A stretch of DNA of 64,000 nt, taken from Dyadobacter linearis. GTDB lineage: Bacteria > Bacteroidota > Bacteroidia > Cytophagales > Spirosomataceae. Each line of letters begins with the position of its first letter. The stretch's first letter is position 1. Below, piece by piece: positions 34,235-43,307 of this stretch. The notes under the pieces are model-generated. The model made no database searches, was not told the origin of the DNA, and worked only from the letters and a program-made list of their open reading frames with translations. The translations under genes and the position numbers were made by a program. The stretch is from positions 62,001 to 126,000 of the forward strand of contig NZ_CAJRAU010000007.1 of NCBI RefSeq assembly GCF_907165045.1, in the 5' to 3' direction.

Positions 34235-35845
34235 TTATAATTCCGCCCAAATCGTTTTTTCACGTGTCGGTTTCTCTGAAATGCGCCAGTTAAATCCCTC
34301 AAGTTGCCGCTCCGGCTGCTTGATTTTCATGGGTGGGATCAGCTTTCCGTCCGGTTTCCCCACAAAGGAAATTTTCTCTACGCGGTTTTCTTTGAACAGC
34401 AGGTTCATCCGCCCGCATTCGACCCTATTCAGACCAATATTTTTCTGTTTATCGTCAACAGCGTAGTACGCACTTTCACCATTTCCCTCCACCAGAACCT
34501 GTTTTAATTGATTTTTGGCACCGAAATAAGCATTGATAATCCTCCCTTTGACCTGATTGAACTGCCTTACCAATGTGTCTTCCGTAATCACAAATGCCTT
34601 CCCTTTTAAAAGCATCCGGTTAATCTCATTATTGACCAGAAAAGCAGTAATTGTGTCCGCCTCCATCTGATAATGCTGATCGCTCCACAAGATCGGCTGA
34701 CGGAAAAATCGGATCACAGAATCCGCCGTATTATAATTGATCGAGTCGCATTTACCCTGAAAGTCAGACTTGTAAATAAACACATTTTTATGTCCGATCA
34801 GCTTCCGGGTCGAGTCCCTCGCGTTTTCAAAAGAATAAAGTGTATCAGCCCGAATGTACAGTGTATCCTCTGAGACTACATTTCTTACGTATGCGTGACC
34901 ATATATTTTGGAGTATCCTCTTGATTTCCAGTAATATCCCTCATCACCATTCAAAACAGTCTTATCTTTTTTCGCAACAATCACCACATTGCCTTTTCCC
35001 TGCCCGTCGTTACTTTTTCCATCGACGATCAGCGAGTCTGCGGTTAGTGTATACGTTTCGTTATCAACCGTTGTTCTTTTGTGAAAACTGGATTGCGTCG
35101 TCTCTGTATTATACTGCCCCTTCGTCCCTACAACCGTACCATCTTTATTCACAATTTTGGTAGGCCCATTGAAATAGGACCACTTGGTTATCGAATTGTA
35201 AAGCAGCGTATCAGTGGTGAGCGTATATTTTTTATTGACAAGCTTCACATTTCTGTAATAGGTGAATTCTTTCGTCGATGTATTGTAAAATCCCTCTTTA
35301 CTAGTCAGCACATTTTCTTCGTCAACTGTGCGGCCCGGCTGCTTGTAATAAGCAATTCCGTTTCCCATTTCGTATTCAATTTTTCGGGTCGTCAATGTTC
35401 TTTTGCTGTCTTTCAAAACAGTTTTTCGTCCGCTGACAATTGCGAGTCTGGTGTTGCCATAATAGTAGAGCGTATCACCAGTCACCGTCACAGTATCTCC
35501 TTGTACGATTTTCACATTTCCAAAAGCCTCGATCACATTGGTATTGATATTCTGAATTGCCAGATTACTATATAAAAAGGCTCCCTTGTGTTTAAAAACC
35601 CCATTGATAACCCGCCGCGACTCAATACCGTTTGCATTGAGAATTTCAAGCTCATCGGACTTCAAAATCTCAACCAGATCTTCACTGGAAGCTGTATTAT
35701 TTTGAGCCAATGCATTGACGCACAACATGCTAGGTAAACAAATCAGTAAGGCAAAGAACGTTAGATAATTAATATTCCCTTTGATATTGATGACGCGTGA
35801 AAGTTTAAAAGAGTTGCAGCCTGACTTGTAATTATTTTTATCCAT
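34235..35845 (-). CDS. OstA/LptA-like LPS-assembly protein
   Basis: A 536-residue exported protein. The hydrophobic signal segment lies at about residues 28-47 after a long polar N-terminus, with cleavage near ALAQ. From residue about 55 it consists of the OstA/LptA beta-taco fold: SDELEILNANGIESRRVINGVFKHKG, followed by many strand pairs such as VIEAFGNVKIVQGDTVTVTGDTLYYYG. It belongs to the OstA-like protein family of Bacteroidota, which are larger than E. coli LptA (185 residues) and probably form the periplasmic LPS bridge. Together with lptC at 25.8 kb it points to LPS export. Confidence 0.85.
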   Translation of the reverse strand: MDKNNYKSGCNSFKLSRVINIKGNINYLTFFALLICLPSMLCVNALAQNNTASSEDLVEILKSDELEILNANGIESRRVINGVFKHKGAFLYSNLAIQNINTNVIEAFGNVKIVQGDTVTVTGDTLYYYGNTRLAIVSGRKTVLKDSKRTLTTRKIEYEMGNGIAYYKQPGRTVDEENVLTSKEGFYNTSTKEFTYYRNVKLVNKKYTLTTDTLLYNSITKWSYFNGPTKIVNKDGTVVGTKGQYNTETTQSSFHKRTTVDNETYTLTADSLIVDGKSNDGQGKGNVVIVAKKDKTVLNGDEGYYWKSRGYSKIYGHAYVRNVVSEDTLYIRADTLYSFENARDSTRKLIGHKNVFIYKSDFQGKCDSINYNTADSVIRFFRQPILWSDQHYQMEADTITAFLVNNEINRMLLKGKAFVITEDTLVRQFNQVKGRIINAYFGAKNQLKQVLVEGNGESAYYAVDDKQKNIGLNRVECGRMNLLFKENRVEKISFVGKPDGKLIPPMKIKQPERQLEGFNWRISEKPTREKTIWAEL

Positions 35846-35988
35846 GTTCTTTTCTTTCTTTTACCTTTGAAACCAGCACCTGCAAAATAGTTGCTTGCGT
35901 GCAAAGGCCAGGTATTTTTGAGCCTGCCAAAAAGATGATCCGGCTCTGACATGCCAAAACTACACCAAATACATCTTAGAGGTTCTTT

Positions 35989-37338
35989 GTGGATTCTTTT
36001 TTAACTTTTATTAACCAACAAGCTTGGGAGCTGAATCAGAAAAGATCACTGCTGACTGTGAGTGGGGGAGTGGATTCTATTGTTTTGGCGCATCTGTTTT
36101 ATTTACAGGGATTTAGGGCCGGTATTGCGCATTGTAACTTCAAATTGCGAGGCGATGAATCCGATGCAGACGAGCAATTTGTGCGCGAAATCGCAGCATT
36201 GTACGGGTTTGAATTTTTCGTTACAGAATTTGATACAAAAAGGTTAGCCGGGGAAAAGGGTATTTCTACTCAAATGATTGCGAGGGAGTTACGTTATAAA
36301 TGGTTTGAAGAAGTCCGGAATGATAATCAATATGACTGGATCGCGACTGCCCACCATGCCAACGATTCACTTGAAACTACATTATTGAATCTGGCACGAG
36401 GTACTGGCTTGCCAGGGCTCAAAGGAATCGCGCCGCATGTAAATGCGATCATCCGGCCGCTACTCCAAACGACGAAGGAAGAAATCCTGACTTATGCTCG
36501 CGAAAATAGTTTGCCGTGGCGAGAGGATAGGTCTAACTCGTCACTGGATTACAAGCGCAACCGTATTCGCCACGAGATTATACCTGTACTGCAAAAGCTC
36601 AATTCCTCCATTGAGACTACGTTTATCAACACATCTGAGCGATTGCAGGCTGCCGAAAATCTGCTGGAAGAACTTCTTGAAACGTGGAAGCGCAGCGCGG
36701 TATATCAAGAAAATGGCTTGATCTATATCGACAAAGGAAAGTTACTTACTTCGACGGAGCCAGCGTTCAGGTTGTGGTCTGTTTTGCAGGAGTATAAATT
36801 TAGTTATGCGCAGGTCAAGCCAATCCTTACTGCCTTGAATGGAACTGTCGGAAAAACTTTCAGTTCTGCGTCATACGAATTGTTGCTGGATAGAAATCAT
36901 CTGATACTCCGGCGGCGCACTCCACAGGTTTCTGGGGATGAGATAACAGTTTGGGGACCAGGATCGGCTATCTCAATAGGCAACTCAATATTGTTCTTTG
37001 AAGGAATAGCGCAAGTTCGGATAAACGAGCTTGGTAAAGATAAGTCACTAGCCTTCATTGATTTGGAGAAAGTGCAATGGCCGCTGACAATCCGCAAATG
37101 GAAAACAGGTGACACCTTTTTCCCATTTGGTATGGAAGGGATGAGAAAAAAGCTGAGTGACCTGTTTAGCGACCTCAAAATGGACCGTTTTCAAAAAGGA
37201 GAAATACAGGTTCTTGTAAATGGAAACGGCGAGATTATTTGGGTGATAGGTATTCGCTCAGATGAACGTTACAAAGTATCAAATGCAACTTCCAAAGTGC
37301 TGAAAGTGGCTCTGATAAACAAATTGAGCGCATTATAA
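35989..37338 (+). CDS. tilS: tRNA(Ile)-lysidine synthase
   Basis: Converts C34 of the CAU-anticodon tRNA-Ile to lysidine, which lets it read AUA. The 449-residue protein has the PP-loop LLTVSGGVDSIVLAHLF near residue 21 and the AHCNFKLRGDESDADEQF motif near 47. The N-terminal catalytic domain is followed by the TilS C-terminal domain (WKTGDTFFPFGMEGMRKKLSDLF near residue 367). No ATG is available; GTG at 35989 is the most likely start. It is the last host protein gene before the tRNA-Ser gene and the prophage. Confidence 0.93.
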   Translation: MDSFLTFINQQAWELNQKRSLLTVSGGVDSIVLAHLFYLQGFRAGIAHCNFKLRGDESDADEQFVREIAALYGFEFFVTEFDTKRLAGEKGISTQMIARELRYKWFEEVRNDNQYDWIATAHHANDSLETTLLNLARGTGLPGLKGIAPHVNAIIRPLLQTTKEEILTYARENSLPWREDRSNSSLDYKRNRIRHEIIPVLQKLNSSIETTFINTSERLQAAENLLEELLETWKRSAVYQENGLIYIDKGKLLTSTEPAFRLWSVLQEYKFSYAQVKPILTALNGTVGKTFSSASYELLLDRNHLILRRRTPQVSGDEITVWGPGSAISIGNSILFFEGIAQVRINELGKDKSLAFIDLEKVQWPLTIRKWKTGDTFFPFGMEGMRKKLSDLFSDLKMDRFQKGEIQVLVNGNGEIIWVIGIRSDERYKVSNATSKVLKVALINKLSAL

Positions 37339-37383
37339 GAATATTGCCCTGCACAAAAAGTTAAACAAATTTCAACTCATATA

Positions 37384-37413
37384 TTGCGCATACAAATTTT
37401 GTTTTTACATTTG
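37384..37413 (+). promoter_or_regulatory. Promoter of the tRNA-Ser gene
   Basis: TTG (37384-37386), 19 bases, TACATTTG (37406-37413), an exact Bacteroidota -7 match, about 30 bp before the mature tRNA 5' end. Confidence 0.6.
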
Positions 37414-37442
37414 CACCACGTTTCGCATCCGGCGAAACATTT

Positions 37443-37530
37443 AGAGAGATGGCAGAGTGGTCGATTGCGACGGTCTTGAAAACCGTTGACTGTAACAGGT
37501 CCGGGGGTTCGAATCCCTCTCTCTCTGCCA
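37443..37530 (+). tRNA. tRNA-Ser (anticodon TGA)
   Basis: An 88-base class II tRNA with encoded CCA. The acceptor stem pairs AGAGAGA (37443-37449) with TCTCTCT (37520-37526). The anticodon stem is ACGGT/ACCGT with loop CTTGAAA at 37475-37481, giving anticodon TGA at 37477-37479, which reads UCA. A variable arm and the T-loop GGTTCGAATCC follow. The prophage starts directly after it, so its 3' end is the likely attachment site. Confidence 0.96.
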
Positions 37531-37557
37531 AAAGGTAAAAAAAGCTTAAAGTATTGC

Positions 37558-37586
37558 AAGCCTGGCCCAGCCAGGCTTTCTTTTTG
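37558..37586 (+). terminator. Terminator downstream of tRNA-Ser
   Basis: An 8-bp stem (37558-37565 with 37571-37578), 5-base loop, followed by TTTCTTTTT. Confidence 0.8.
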
Positions 37587-37640
37587 GAGTCACAGTGACG
37601 TTTTTTGAAAAGCAGGCATTAATCGGTTTTTTATACCATG

Positions 37641-37668
37641 TTATATACCATTCAGGTATGGTATATAA
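37641..37668. repeat. Perfect inverted repeat upstream of the integrase gene
   Basis: TTATATACCAT (37641-37651) and its exact complement ATGGTATATAA (37658-37668), separated by TCAGGT. A third partial copy TTATACCATG lies at 37631-37640. It sits 65 bp upstream of the integrase start, where an integrase arm site, att core or repressor operator would be expected. Confidence 0.7.
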
Positions 37669-37732
37669 GTTATGCTGGTAATTGCTTTCCACTAAACAAT
37701 TTATCTATGCTGTACTTAAAAAAAACATCAGA

Positions 37733-38881
37733 ATGCGCGTTCGTTTCATTTTACGAAAAGCCCGCCTAAACAAGCTAGGACAATGTCCTCTGGACTGCCA
37801 CATCCGTGTCAATGGTATTCCGTCAACTCCTTTTTCGACTTCGGTATTTGTAACTCCTGCTAAGTGGGATGCTGCGTTACAGCGGGTAAAGGGTTCATCC
37901 GACCAGGTCTATTCGCAAAACAAAAAGCTCGATCAAATCAGAACTGAGCTGGAATTGATTAGGGACAGCCAGATGGCCAGGGGGAAAAGACTCACCGCCC
38001 GTGAAATTGTGGACATCTATCACGGTAAACGTGAAATCTCCTGCACCTTTCAGGCGCTGAGTGAAAAAAAGATCGAGGCTCTCAAATCCTTGAACCGCTC
38101 GCCCGCTACTATCGGTATCCACAAAAAATGTCATCGGTATTTGCTGGCATACCTAAAAGAAAACCTTCCCGTCCATGAAATTCAACGCAGGCACGTCGAG
38201 GATTTCTGGGATCACTTAAAAAATAAGGGCTACGACCATGACTATGTCAACAAGACGGTCGCGAATTGCATGAGCCTTTTCAAATTTGCGGTGGCAAAGG
38301 GTTTTACAGACTCAAACCCGTTTTCGAGTTCTTCGTTCGTCTGGGAAAATAAAATTGATCTGATCTGTCTTGATGAAGGAGAAATTCAAAAGCTTAAAAC
38401 AACTGTTTGGAGCGAATCCCTGCAACAGGTTGTGGACAGCCTTTTGTTTATGTGCTATCAGGGCATGCACATTTCAGATTATAGAAAGCTGGGGGACAAT
38501 AACATCTCAATCATCAACGAGGTGAGATGGATCCGGATAGGACGGACGAAAACAAAGGTCGAGGCCATCATTCCCCTTCATTCGGAAGCATCCAGGATTA
38601 TTACTAAATACGGGACACTGTCCAAACTTCCGAAGCTGTCAGGCAAGACCTCGAATGCATACCTAAAAATAATTGCCGAGCGTATAGGCACAGCAAAACA
38701 TTTGACCAATAAAGTGGCCAGAAAAACTTTCACAAACATGTGCATCAATGAGTACGGCATGAGTGATGAGTCTGTCGCAGCTATGCTTGGTCACACCTCC
38801 ACCAGATTTGTTAAAAAATATGGAGCAGTCAAGCAGAGTAGGATATTGGCTGAGTGGAAAGACAAATTCAAATTAGCGTAA
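37733..38881 (+). CDS. Prophage tyrosine recombinase (integrase)
   Basis: A 382-residue site-specific recombinase with the layout of Bacteroidota integrases: an N-terminal arm-binding domain (VRFILRKARLN...), an SAM-like core-binding domain at about residues 100-205, and a catalytic domain. The nucleophile is Tyr363 in RFVKKYGAVK, with His354 in MLGHTSTR and Arg330 in KVARKTF. The first catalytic Arg position reads GMHISDY (His246), and the usual His of HxxR is Lys327. The start at 37733 (ATG) is preferred to a TTG that would add 17 residues. Its place beside tRNA-Ser fits integration there. Confidence 0.93.
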   Translation: MRVRFILRKARLNKLGQCPLDCHIRVNGIPSTPFSTSVFVTPAKWDAALQRVKGSSDQVYSQNKKLDQIRTELELIRDSQMARGKRLTAREIVDIYHGKREISCTFQALSEKKIEALKSLNRSPATIGIHKKCHRYLLAYLKENLPVHEIQRRHVEDFWDHLKNKGYDHDYVNKTVANCMSLFKFAVAKGFTDSNPFSSSSFVWENKIDLICLDEGEIQKLKTTVWSESLQQVVDSLLFMCYQGMHISDYRKLGDNNISIINEVRWIRIGRTKTKVEAIIPLHSEASRIITKYGTLSKLPKLSGKTSNAYLKIIAERIGTAKHLTNKVARKTFTNMCINEYGMSDESVAAMLGHTSTRFVKKYGAVKQSRILAEWKDKFKLA

Positions 38882-38930
38882 GTGAAATCATGATAATCTC
38901 AACGTTCCTCGATTAACTTCTTTACAAAAA

Positions 38931-39188
38931 ATGAAAGCAACTTCTAATCCGGAATCGGAAGCTATTAGAAATAGATTTTTTGAAGCGATCGGCGAGCTGA
39001 AAAAGAAATATGGATTGACATTGGCTGCGTATTCCCGCCGATACAATCTGGATCCAAGCAATGTTGCCAAATTGAAGGCCGCAGGAAGACAGCCAATCCC
39101 TGGTTGGTACCTGGCCGTTCTCGTAAAAGACTATGCAGTTTCCTCTGAATGGCTACTGCTGGGAGAAGGAACAATTTTCGGTCAATAA
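38931..39188 (+). CDS. Small helix-turn-helix protein of the prophage
   Basis: An 85-residue protein. ELKKKYGLTLAAYSRRYNLDPSNVAKLKAA (residues about 22-51) has the shape of an XRE-like helix-turn-helix, and the tail SSEWLLLGEGTIF resembles the segment that follows the HTH in many Bacteroidota phage repressors, where the sensor domain would start. Only the DNA-binding part is present, so it is Cro-like in size. It follows the integrase by 49 bp. Its stop overlaps the stop of the converging tail-tip gene by 7 bp, leaving no room for a terminator. Confidence 0.7.
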   Translation: MKATSNPESEAIRNRFFEAIGELKKKYGLTLAAYSRRYNLDPSNVAKLKAAGRQPIPGWYLAVLVKDYAVSSEWLLLGEGTIFGQ

Positions 39189-42100
39189 TCATTGTCAAAG
39201 TAGCTTTTGATATACCAAAAGCCATCGATGTAAGTTATTGTTATTACCGCACCTCCCGGAACCTGAACCACTGGTTTTCCCCTGATTGTCTCCACGATCA
39301 AAAAACCCAACACATCGCTGTTACTCATTAACATGATCTCCTTGCCATTATACAAGGTATTGGCATGCCCAGATGAATCCATTTTAACGCCCGCCGGCGA
39401 ACCGTTAGGCGGAATCACAGTGATAACATCCCATCTGGTTGGATCAAAAATCATCGTTGTCGCGGCCGGTATCCCTATCGTAGTTGATTTTCTCCCGTTA
39501 ATAAGCGCTTCCCCAAGCATCGCAATCCCGACCCCTGCATAAATGGCATAATTCATTGCCGTTCCGTGCGATCCTCCCGAGGCTTCAAACACAGCAGCTA
39601 TCTTATTGTGTCCCGGGCTCGGGTCCACCTCATTATTTTCAAACCTGGCAAGAATTGAGATATCCGCGGTAGCGGGTGCCAGATTCGTGCCTATGCCGGC
39701 AAACACGTCCCGGGCATCATCCCTGAGGATAATCGCTGCGTCGCCAGTGAAGTTGTGGTTTTCATCCTGGTTAGTAAGGCTTCCCTGGCGGATCTGCATA
39801 TTGGTTATCTGACCTGTTTCCAGCCAGGCAAATCCACGGCCATCTACCCTAAATGGCGCGATGTCTCGATTGTCGTAGTCCTGGCCAGCATAAATGCGGA
39901 TACCCGAATCGTCTTCGATCTCGCTGCCGGCCAGCCCAGCCTGCCCTTTATATCCATCCGGATCAGAGCTGTCCACGCCCTCTACTTCTATGCGCGTGCG
40001 GCCAATCATTTCACCGGACTGCTTTACCCGCCATGGCGCTGTAAATCTATTTATATAGGATGCTCCTGCCCAGAACCGCACAGAATCGTCTGCGGTACCA
40101 TGCCCTGTGATACCCGCCCACACCGCATTCTTGTCTCCGGCAAGCTGGATAGTTCCTGAAGTAAGGATCCCAGCGTCGATCGCGGTTGCCGTATTATCGA
40201 AGTTGAAAGGCTCGACCCAGTCATTTGGATCGAAACTCTGCCCGATAACTTTGTTTTTAACGCTGCGACGTATTCCTTGCTCAGACATCCAGAGATCTCC
40301 ATCAGAATATTTAGGGACGGGCAGCGCCGTGAAGAGCTGAATATGCTGATTGTTCCCTATTCGAGTGTATTGTTTGATGTAGGATTTCAAGGTTTCAGGA
40401 TCAGATATGGTAACCCATCCGCCGCCAATACGCCTTGACACCGTGACAGTGCCCGAATTAAACCACATGTCCCCTTCATGAAAAGCCTCTTCTCCGCCGG
40501 GCCAGGTGGCCGGGTTGGTCGACTGGAACCATGCCGTAATTTTACCATTCAGATAAGAATCGAGAGGCTCGATGACAGAAAGTTCGTAAAACCGGTCCGT
40601 TGCCGCACCGATATCTGATAAATCCCGGTAATTCCCCTCCGAGTCAATGAATTTTATGTATCCTCCGATTGCAGATAGGTCCAAATCGAAAAATGTACGT
40701 CCATCAAATGATTGCAGCCGGCCCGTCTTGATGAATCGGCCATTAATCGCGGTGGCGCCATAAGTCAAACTGATCCACCGCACGCCTTCCATAACCGAAT
40801 GGAGCGTGCCTACAAGAAAATGATAGTACGCCGCATCATCGTCGACCTTAATCTTATCAGTACTGAAAATGATATGTCCGTCAGTATATTCAGACTTGCT
40901 GACCTTCGCATAAATATACCTTGCTGCATTGTCAGGGATGGTATGCATTGATGCCTGAATATTCCAGGTCAGGATTTCCTCTTTCAATGCATAGTGGATC
41001 AGTAGGCCCTCGGACACATCGACTACGTTTGGATTTCCCTCAAAATTGGGTTGAAACACCACGTCCTGTAATATGAATTGCTGGGACTTCGCGCCCACTA
41101 CCAACATCATCGTCTCAATACTCTCCGGCTTGATCTTGCCACCATCAAAGTATCCGTCAGTGTCAAAGATCATCGCCAGTAGTTCCAGAGTAGTTTTCCA
41201 TCCCATCCTGGCGCGGTTCGGGTCCCGCAAGTCATTTACTTTGATAATCGTCTGGGCATCCTTGATTTTATCAATGATCTGGATGATCGTTGACACCTGG
41301 TATGTGTCATCGATTGTCAGTTCATATTTATAAGGGCGAAGCACGTCCCGGCGCAATCCAATGACGCGACTGCTTTTATCTATGTTCAAGTCAGGATCGA
41401 GTATGTGCAGATAATCGCCTATTCCGTAAAAATTGACAATGCTACCATCGCCTGCAAGTTCAGACAGGTACATTTCATCCACTTTCAGGGCGTATTGGAC
41501 CTTCGGATTTTTGACCTGGTCCAGGTATTGCTCAGCTTCTGCAAGCAGGTCTAGTTCGGCTGACTCCACATAAGCCTCCGGCAAAACGATATCAAGGATA
41601 ACATACTCGTCGCCGACCTGCATCTGGAATGCCAGGTGCTCGGGGCTCGGCAACTCCAAATCCCGTTCATCTTTGAATGGGATCAGCGTGAAAGTTTTTG
41701 TGGTATGAACGTACCCTGTTTTTGCTTTTAAACTAAATTCAAAACCAGCCAGGTTGCCAGTGTTGAATTTGATCTTCGGCTGCGCTCCATCTAAAATCCA
41801 CTTTGTTCCACCACTGCCATTTGACTCTGCCAAGTCAAAATTCATCGTAGAGTCTTGGAAGGTATTTATGCCGGTGACGGCCGTGACAACGCCTTTTCGG
41901 TGCGGATAAATGTCTTCCCAAACATGGGTGTTCTCAATAATTCCAAACGCTGCAATAGCCTGCGCGTCTTCTATAAACCCCGGATCGGGAATGCGGAGTC
42001 GCTGACTGAAATTCCGGTAATTTGATTTCAGATTTTTGCTAGCCCCAAAAGGGTAGAGCCGCGTCACTATGTCGGAATCGGTGACTGTTTGCCTTTTTAG

Positions 42101-42727
42101 CTCGTAAAGCCCGTAGCCACGTCCGTATTGATAAGTATGTCCGAGGATCTGACCCGCTTTCCTGATATGCAGCGTATGGGTGTTGCCAGTTTGGACGATA
42201 TCAAATTCGGTTTCGAATTCCTTACAGATCGTTTGCAGGGCGGCCAGGCAGTTATTTTCACTGAAAGTGATTGTCTTAGCATTGGTCGTCGGGAACTGGC
42301 CTTTGATCCATTTGCCAGCACCGAATACCCGGACGAGATTATTTATCAATACATCCAGGAATAACTCGCAGTCACCAGTGAGTGGGAAGTCTGAGCTTGT
42401 ATTGAAACCTGTAATATCAGCATTGAAGAATACTGCTTTGCGCAATGTATACTGCGGTCCTTCGAATGTGAGATCGTACTCGAAATGCCGCTCACCTTTG
42501 ACTTGCGCTGTGGGCAGTTGGTTGAGAAAATAAGTTTTCCCTAAGGCGGTCACCCGCTGGCCGATTGTCAGATCGAGCGGATCCACGGATGTAACCGAAA
42601 TATTAAGTATATCCTGCCCAAGAAGATCCTGAACTTGCTCTGCCTTTGTTACAGTACGCAATGGCTCTCGCAGGAATAGGGCGATTACATCATTATCAGC
42701 TTTAATGACCTCAATTTGATCTGGCAT
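39182..42727 (-). CDS. Phage tail-tip/tail spike protein
   Basis: An 1181-residue protein, the last gene of the leftward late operon. The N-terminal 350 residues (DPLDLTIGQRVTALGKTYFLNQLP, ERHFEYDLTFEGPQYTLRKA, SDIVTRLYPFGASKNL) match the baseplate-hub/Tal-like part of siphovirus tail proteins. The C-terminal part contains fibre-like sequence (TARWDVITVIPPNG, GGAVITITYIDGFWYIKSYF) and an internal region resembling tail fibre repeats (AIDAGILTSGTIQLAGDKNAVWAG). The ATG at 42727 is preferred to an upstream TTG; it is preceded directly by ACACACT, as in several other late genes. It probably forms the tail tip and binds the host surface. Confidence 0.85.
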   Translation of the reverse strand: MPDQIEVIKADNDVIALFLREPLRTVTKAEQVQDLLGQDILNISVTSVDPLDLTIGQRVTALGKTYFLNQLPTAQVKGERHFEYDLTFEGPQYTLRKAVFFNADITGFNTSSDFPLTGDCELFLDVLINNLVRVFGAGKWIKGQFPTTNAKTITFSENNCLAALQTICKEFETEFDIVQTGNTHTLHIRKAGQILGHTYQYGRGYGLYELKRQTVTDSDIVTRLYPFGASKNLKSNYRNFSQRLRIPDPGFIEDAQAIAAFGIIENTHVWEDIYPHRKGVVTAVTGINTFQDSTMNFDLAESNGSGGTKWILDGAQPKIKFNTGNLAGFEFSLKAKTGYVHTTKTFTLIPFKDERDLELPSPEHLAFQMQVGDEYVILDIVLPEAYVESAELDLLAEAEQYLDQVKNPKVQYALKVDEMYLSELAGDGSIVNFYGIGDYLHILDPDLNIDKSSRVIGLRRDVLRPYKYELTIDDTYQVSTIIQIIDKIKDAQTIIKVNDLRDPNRARMGWKTTLELLAMIFDTDGYFDGGKIKPESIETMMLVVGAKSQQFILQDVVFQPNFEGNPNVVDVSEGLLIHYALKEEILTWNIQASMHTIPDNAARYIYAKVSKSEYTDGHIIFSTDKIKVDDDAAYYHFLVGTLHSVMEGVRWISLTYGATAINGRFIKTGRLQSFDGRTFFDLDLSAIGGYIKFIDSEGNYRDLSDIGAATDRFYELSVIEPLDSYLNGKITAWFQSTNPATWPGGEEAFHEGDMWFNSGTVTVSRRIGGGWVTISDPETLKSYIKQYTRIGNNQHIQLFTALPVPKYSDGDLWMSEQGIRRSVKNKVIGQSFDPNDWVEPFNFDNTATAIDAGILTSGTIQLAGDKNAVWAGITGHGTADDSVRFWAGASYINRFTAPWRVKQSGEMIGRTRIEVEGVDSSDPDGYKGQAGLAGSEIEDDSGIRIYAGQDYDNRDIAPFRVDGRGFAWLETGQITNMQIRQGSLTNQDENHNFTGDAAIILRDDARDVFAGIGTNLAPATADISILARFENNEVDPSPGHNKIAAVFEASGGSHGTAMNYAIYAGVGIAMLGEALINGRKSTTIGIPAATTMIFDPTRWDVITVIPPNGSPAGVKMDSSGHANTLYNGKEIMLMSNSDVLGFLIVETIRGKPVVQVPGGAVITITYIDGFWYIKSYFDNDY

Positions 42728-42779
42728 AGTGTGTATTTTCAATAAATATGTACCTTTTCAGGCAAACCCGATTACAACT

Positions 42780-42980
42780 ATGAAAAGGCTTCCCACCATC
42801 ATCGTCACATCGTTTTTCCTTATCATCATTCTCTGTTTTATTGCTGGTTGGGCATATTTCGAAAAAATTGGTGACGGGTCCTGGAACGAGGAGATATTTG
42901 TTTGGAGTACCAGCGGAATGCTCATCGCAATGGCAACTTTCGGTATTTCTCTCATTCTGCTGATTATAAAAGTATGGTGA
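42780..42980 (+). CDS. Small membrane protein within the tail gene cluster, opposite strand
   Basis: A 66-residue protein with two membrane segments (about residues 5-27 and 45-63) joined by a short acidic loop. It lies alone on the plus strand between two minus-strand tail genes. The opposite-strand frame in the same place lacks protein-like character. It could be a moron, a small superinfection-exclusion protein or a holin-like protein; the sequence alone does not decide. The call is tentative because the gene is short and no good promoter was found. Confidence 0.45.
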   Translation: MKRLPTIIVTSFFLIIILCFIAGWAYFEKIGDGSWNEEIFVWSTSGMLIAMATFGISLILLIIKVW

Positions 42981-42987
42981 CGATTAG

Positions 42988-43299
42988 TCAACGTTTTAAC
43001 CTTAATTCAATCGAGCCTTTCAACGGCACACCGAGTAGTACTTCCGCTGTGCATTCTCCATTTAAATAATCCACGGCCAGCACAGCAATGGCACGGCCTT
43101 GCACGGAATGCAATCTATCAATCCCCTGATAAGTACGTCGGTCGTCTGCCAGGATATCAACGGATTCCTCATAACCCTCTTTGACTGCCGCGTTTGCCGG
43201 CATAGACATTTCCTTACGTTCTAGGCGATCCTGGACCTTTTGAAGCGTCTCTTCGATCTCGTCCTCAGTAGGAGGCAGGATGCTTTTTTGCTGTTCCAT
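42988..43299 (-). CDS. Phage late-operon protein, unrecognised
   Basis: A 103-residue acidic protein. The N-terminal half is helical and charged (TEDEIEETLQKVQDRLERKE), the C-terminal half looks like beta strands (GRAIAVLAVDYLNGECTAEVLLGVP). It sits between the LamG tail protein and the tail-tip gene, 8 bp after the former, and is therefore probably a tail accessory protein. I recognise no family. Confidence 0.7.
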   Translation of the reverse strand: MEQQKSILPPTEDEIEETLQKVQDRLERKEMSMPANAAVKEGYEESVDILADDRRTYQGIDRLHSVQGRAIAVLAVDYLNGECTAEVLLGVPLKGSIELRLKR

Positions 43300-43307
43300 A
43301 TCTTGAA

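Noticed and set aside
42758..42991. Minus-strand frame opposite the small membrane protein gene
   Set aside because: It has no membrane pattern and is the mirror of the better plus-strand frame.
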